Made by a program: the position numbers and the translations under genes
The notes under the pieces: model-generated
Seen by the model: the letters and a program-made list of their open reading frames with translations, nothing else
Database searches by the model: none
What the model was told of the DNA's origin: nothing
In this document: positions 33,522-34,527 of the stretch, piece after piece
How positions within the stretch are numbered: position 1 is the first letter of the stretch
Layout of the letters: each line of letters begins with the position of its first letter
Source: Flavobacteriaceae bacterium
GTDB lineage: Bacteria > Bacteroidota > Bacteroidia > Flavobacteriales > Flavobacteriaceae
Direction: 5' to 3'
Length of the DNA: 34,527 bases
NCBI GenBank assembly: GCA_947371275.1
Contig: CANBOV010000027.1
Span: 1 to 34,527, forward strand

Positions 33522-33569
33522 AGCTTCTCGATACATTTTGAGCAAAGCTCAAAACACTCGAAGTGACGG
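33522..33569. repeat. Hairpin repeat, short form, copy 6
   Basis: 48 bp, identical to copies 2 and 4; last copy of the array, about 120 bp upstream of the MFS gene. No standard linker follows. Confidence 0.9.
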
Positions 33570-33638
33570 TTGTTCGTGGAAGTGTTACATTAAATATTTA
33601 CAGTCTGAATTTGATTAGGAAATACCAAATGATTTGAT

Positions 33639-33671
33639 TTTGAATTGATTTATTTAGTTTTTATATATTTA
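33639..33671 (+). promoter_or_regulatory. Candidate promoter of the MFS gene
   Basis: TTTG (33639-33642), 21-base spacer, TATATTTA (33664-33671), one mismatch from TAnnTTTG. Predicted start lies about 14 bases before the ATG at 33692. Confidence 0.35.
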
Positions 33672-33691
33672 GCACTCTAAAAACCAACCGT

Positions 33692-34527
33692 ATGAAGCAT
33701 TTTACTCGAGAAGAGCGCCTTAAAATACTCTTTAGTTTCCCTGTTATTATTGCGGCCCTAGGCTATTTTGTTGACATTTATGACTTGCTGTTGTTTGGGA
33801 TTGTGCGGATACCTAGTTTGAATGCTATGGGATTGGATGTGGACAAGGTGGGGACGATGATCATTAACTACCAGATGATGGGACTAGTGCTCGGAGGCAT
33901 CTTGTGGGGTATTTTTGGTGATAAGAAAGGGCGGCTATCGGTGTTGTTTGGATCGATTTTGGTGTACTCTCTCGCTAATATTGCCTGTGGGTTCTTGCCG
34001 GATATGGCTATAGCGGATAAGGGGATGGCCTATGCTTGGTTGCGGTTTATTGCGGGTGTGGGATTGGCAGGCGAACTTGGTGCGGGGATTACCTTGGTAT
34101 CAGAAACGTTACCAAAGGAGTTGCGCGCTATGGGTACTTCGATTGTTGCCGGTTTTGGCGTCTTAGGAGCGGTAGTGGCTCAGTTTACGGTCGAACTGGC
34201 CGGGAGTTGGACCACGGCGTACATCATTGGCGGATGCTTGGGTCTGGTCTTGTTAGTGCTGCGCATTAGTGTGGCTGAGAGTGGCATCTACATGGAGGTG
34301 AAGAAGGACAAGACGGTGCAACGCGGTAATTTTTTTATGTTCTTTACCAACCGCGACTTGATGGTTCGGTATTTGAAATGCGTGTTCATTGGTGTACCGA
34401 TATGGTACTGCATAGGCATCTTAGTCTTTATGGCGAACCAATTTGCTCCCGAGATGGGTATTGCCTCCATTAACCCTGGAAAAGCGATTATGTGGACTTA
34501 TATAGCGACTTCGGTGAGTGATTTTAG
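33692..34527 (+). CDS. MFS transporter (partial, runs off the window)
   Basis: Start of a major facilitator superfamily transporter; the frame is open from ATG 33692 to the window end (278 codons, about two thirds of a normal ~400-450-residue MFS protein). The first helix (FPVIIAALGYFVDIYDLLLFG) contains the D-x-YD pattern of metabolite:H+ symporters, helix 2-3 has the MFS signature GDKKGR (loop 2-3), and helix 4-5 has RFIAGVGLAGELGAG. At least seven helices are covered. The substrate is unknown; sialic acid, sugar acid or osmolyte-type symporters share this layout. The codons use more G and C at third positions than in nfu or the first giant gene. Confidence 0.88.
   Translation, partial: MKHFTREERLKILFSFPVIIAALGYFVDIYDLLLFGIVRIPSLNAMGLDVDKVGTMIINYQMMGLVLGGILWGIFGDKKGRLSVLFGSILVYSLANIACGFLPDMAIADKGMAYAWLRFIAGVGLAGELGAGITLVSETLPKELRAMGTSIVAGFGVLGAVVAQFTVELAGSWTTAYIIGGCLGLVLLVLRISVAESGIYMEVKKDKTVQRGNFFMFFTNRDLMVRYLKCVFIGVPIWYCIGILVFMANQFAPEMGIASINPGKAIMWTYIATSVSDF

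Noticed and set aside
32737..33569. CRISPR array
   Set aside because: Repeats are long, highly palindromic and in two sizes, spacers are not unique but share a linker, a gene lies in the middle, and no cas gene is nearby.
34036..34269. 77-codon plus-strand ORF near the right end
   Set aside because: It is another frame of the MFS gene, which is open from 33692 to the window end with clear transporter motifs.

Overview
The window looks like chromosome of a Bacteroidota bacterium, most likely a Flavobacterium or close relative. Grounds: two giant secreted proteins end in the type B C-terminal sorting domain of the type IX secretion system (T9SS); upstream regions carry TAnnTTTG -7 boxes rather than Shine-Dalgarno-led E. 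coli-type promoters; DNA is AT-rich; the genes present (Nfu with a doubled N-terminal domain, class II KdsA, a men operon with PH-domain proteins, CreD with a winged-helix regulator, DUF4199) are typical of that group.

Layout. Left end, minus strand: a thioredoxin-fold/YyaL (DUF255) protein and an Nfu-type Fe-S scaffold, separated by a hairpin terminator. Divergent from nfu, 3193-9579 encodes a 2128-residue secreted protein built of a choice-of-anchor L domain, about 14 copies of a ~95-residue repeat and a T9SS type B tail. After a terminator and a gene-free stretch with palindromes come two half-size YeeE/YedE sulfur-transport subunits (minus). Next, on the plus strand: a DUF4199 membrane protein, a lipoprotein, kdsA (KDO for LPS), an outer-membrane protein with a TTG start, and a 2464-residue second T9SS type B protein (13705-21099) with choice-of-anchor J, fibronectin III, a thrice-repeated 207-residue module, choice-of-anchor L and Ig-like repeats.

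Middle: an M28 zinc peptidase (minus) is divergent from a five-gene plus-strand operon (membrane protein, winged-helix regulator, Coq4-like protein, small membrane protein, CreD). Two copies of the inverted repeat TACTTTG-N5-CAAAGTA lie before the first and third genes and look like the regulator's operators. A bidirectional terminator separates it from a convergent, tightly packed minus-strand operon read as menB, two bacterial PH-domain proteins, menA, a metallo-beta-lactamase-fold hydrolase and menC: three steps of menaquinone synthesis (menF, menD and menE are not here).

Right end: a secreted papain-like (C1) peptidase, then about 900 bp of repeat array. Six copies of a hairpin repeat, in a long (88 bp) and a short (48 bp) form with the same ends, flank a 95-residue GIY-YIG nuclease gene whose stop codon and -33 box abut a repeat on each side. 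This repeat-gene-repeat cassette is the best candidate in the window for an undescribed mobile or repeat-maintenance system. The window ends inside an MFS transporter gene. No tRNA, rRNA, CRISPR array, insertion sequence or prophage was recognised.
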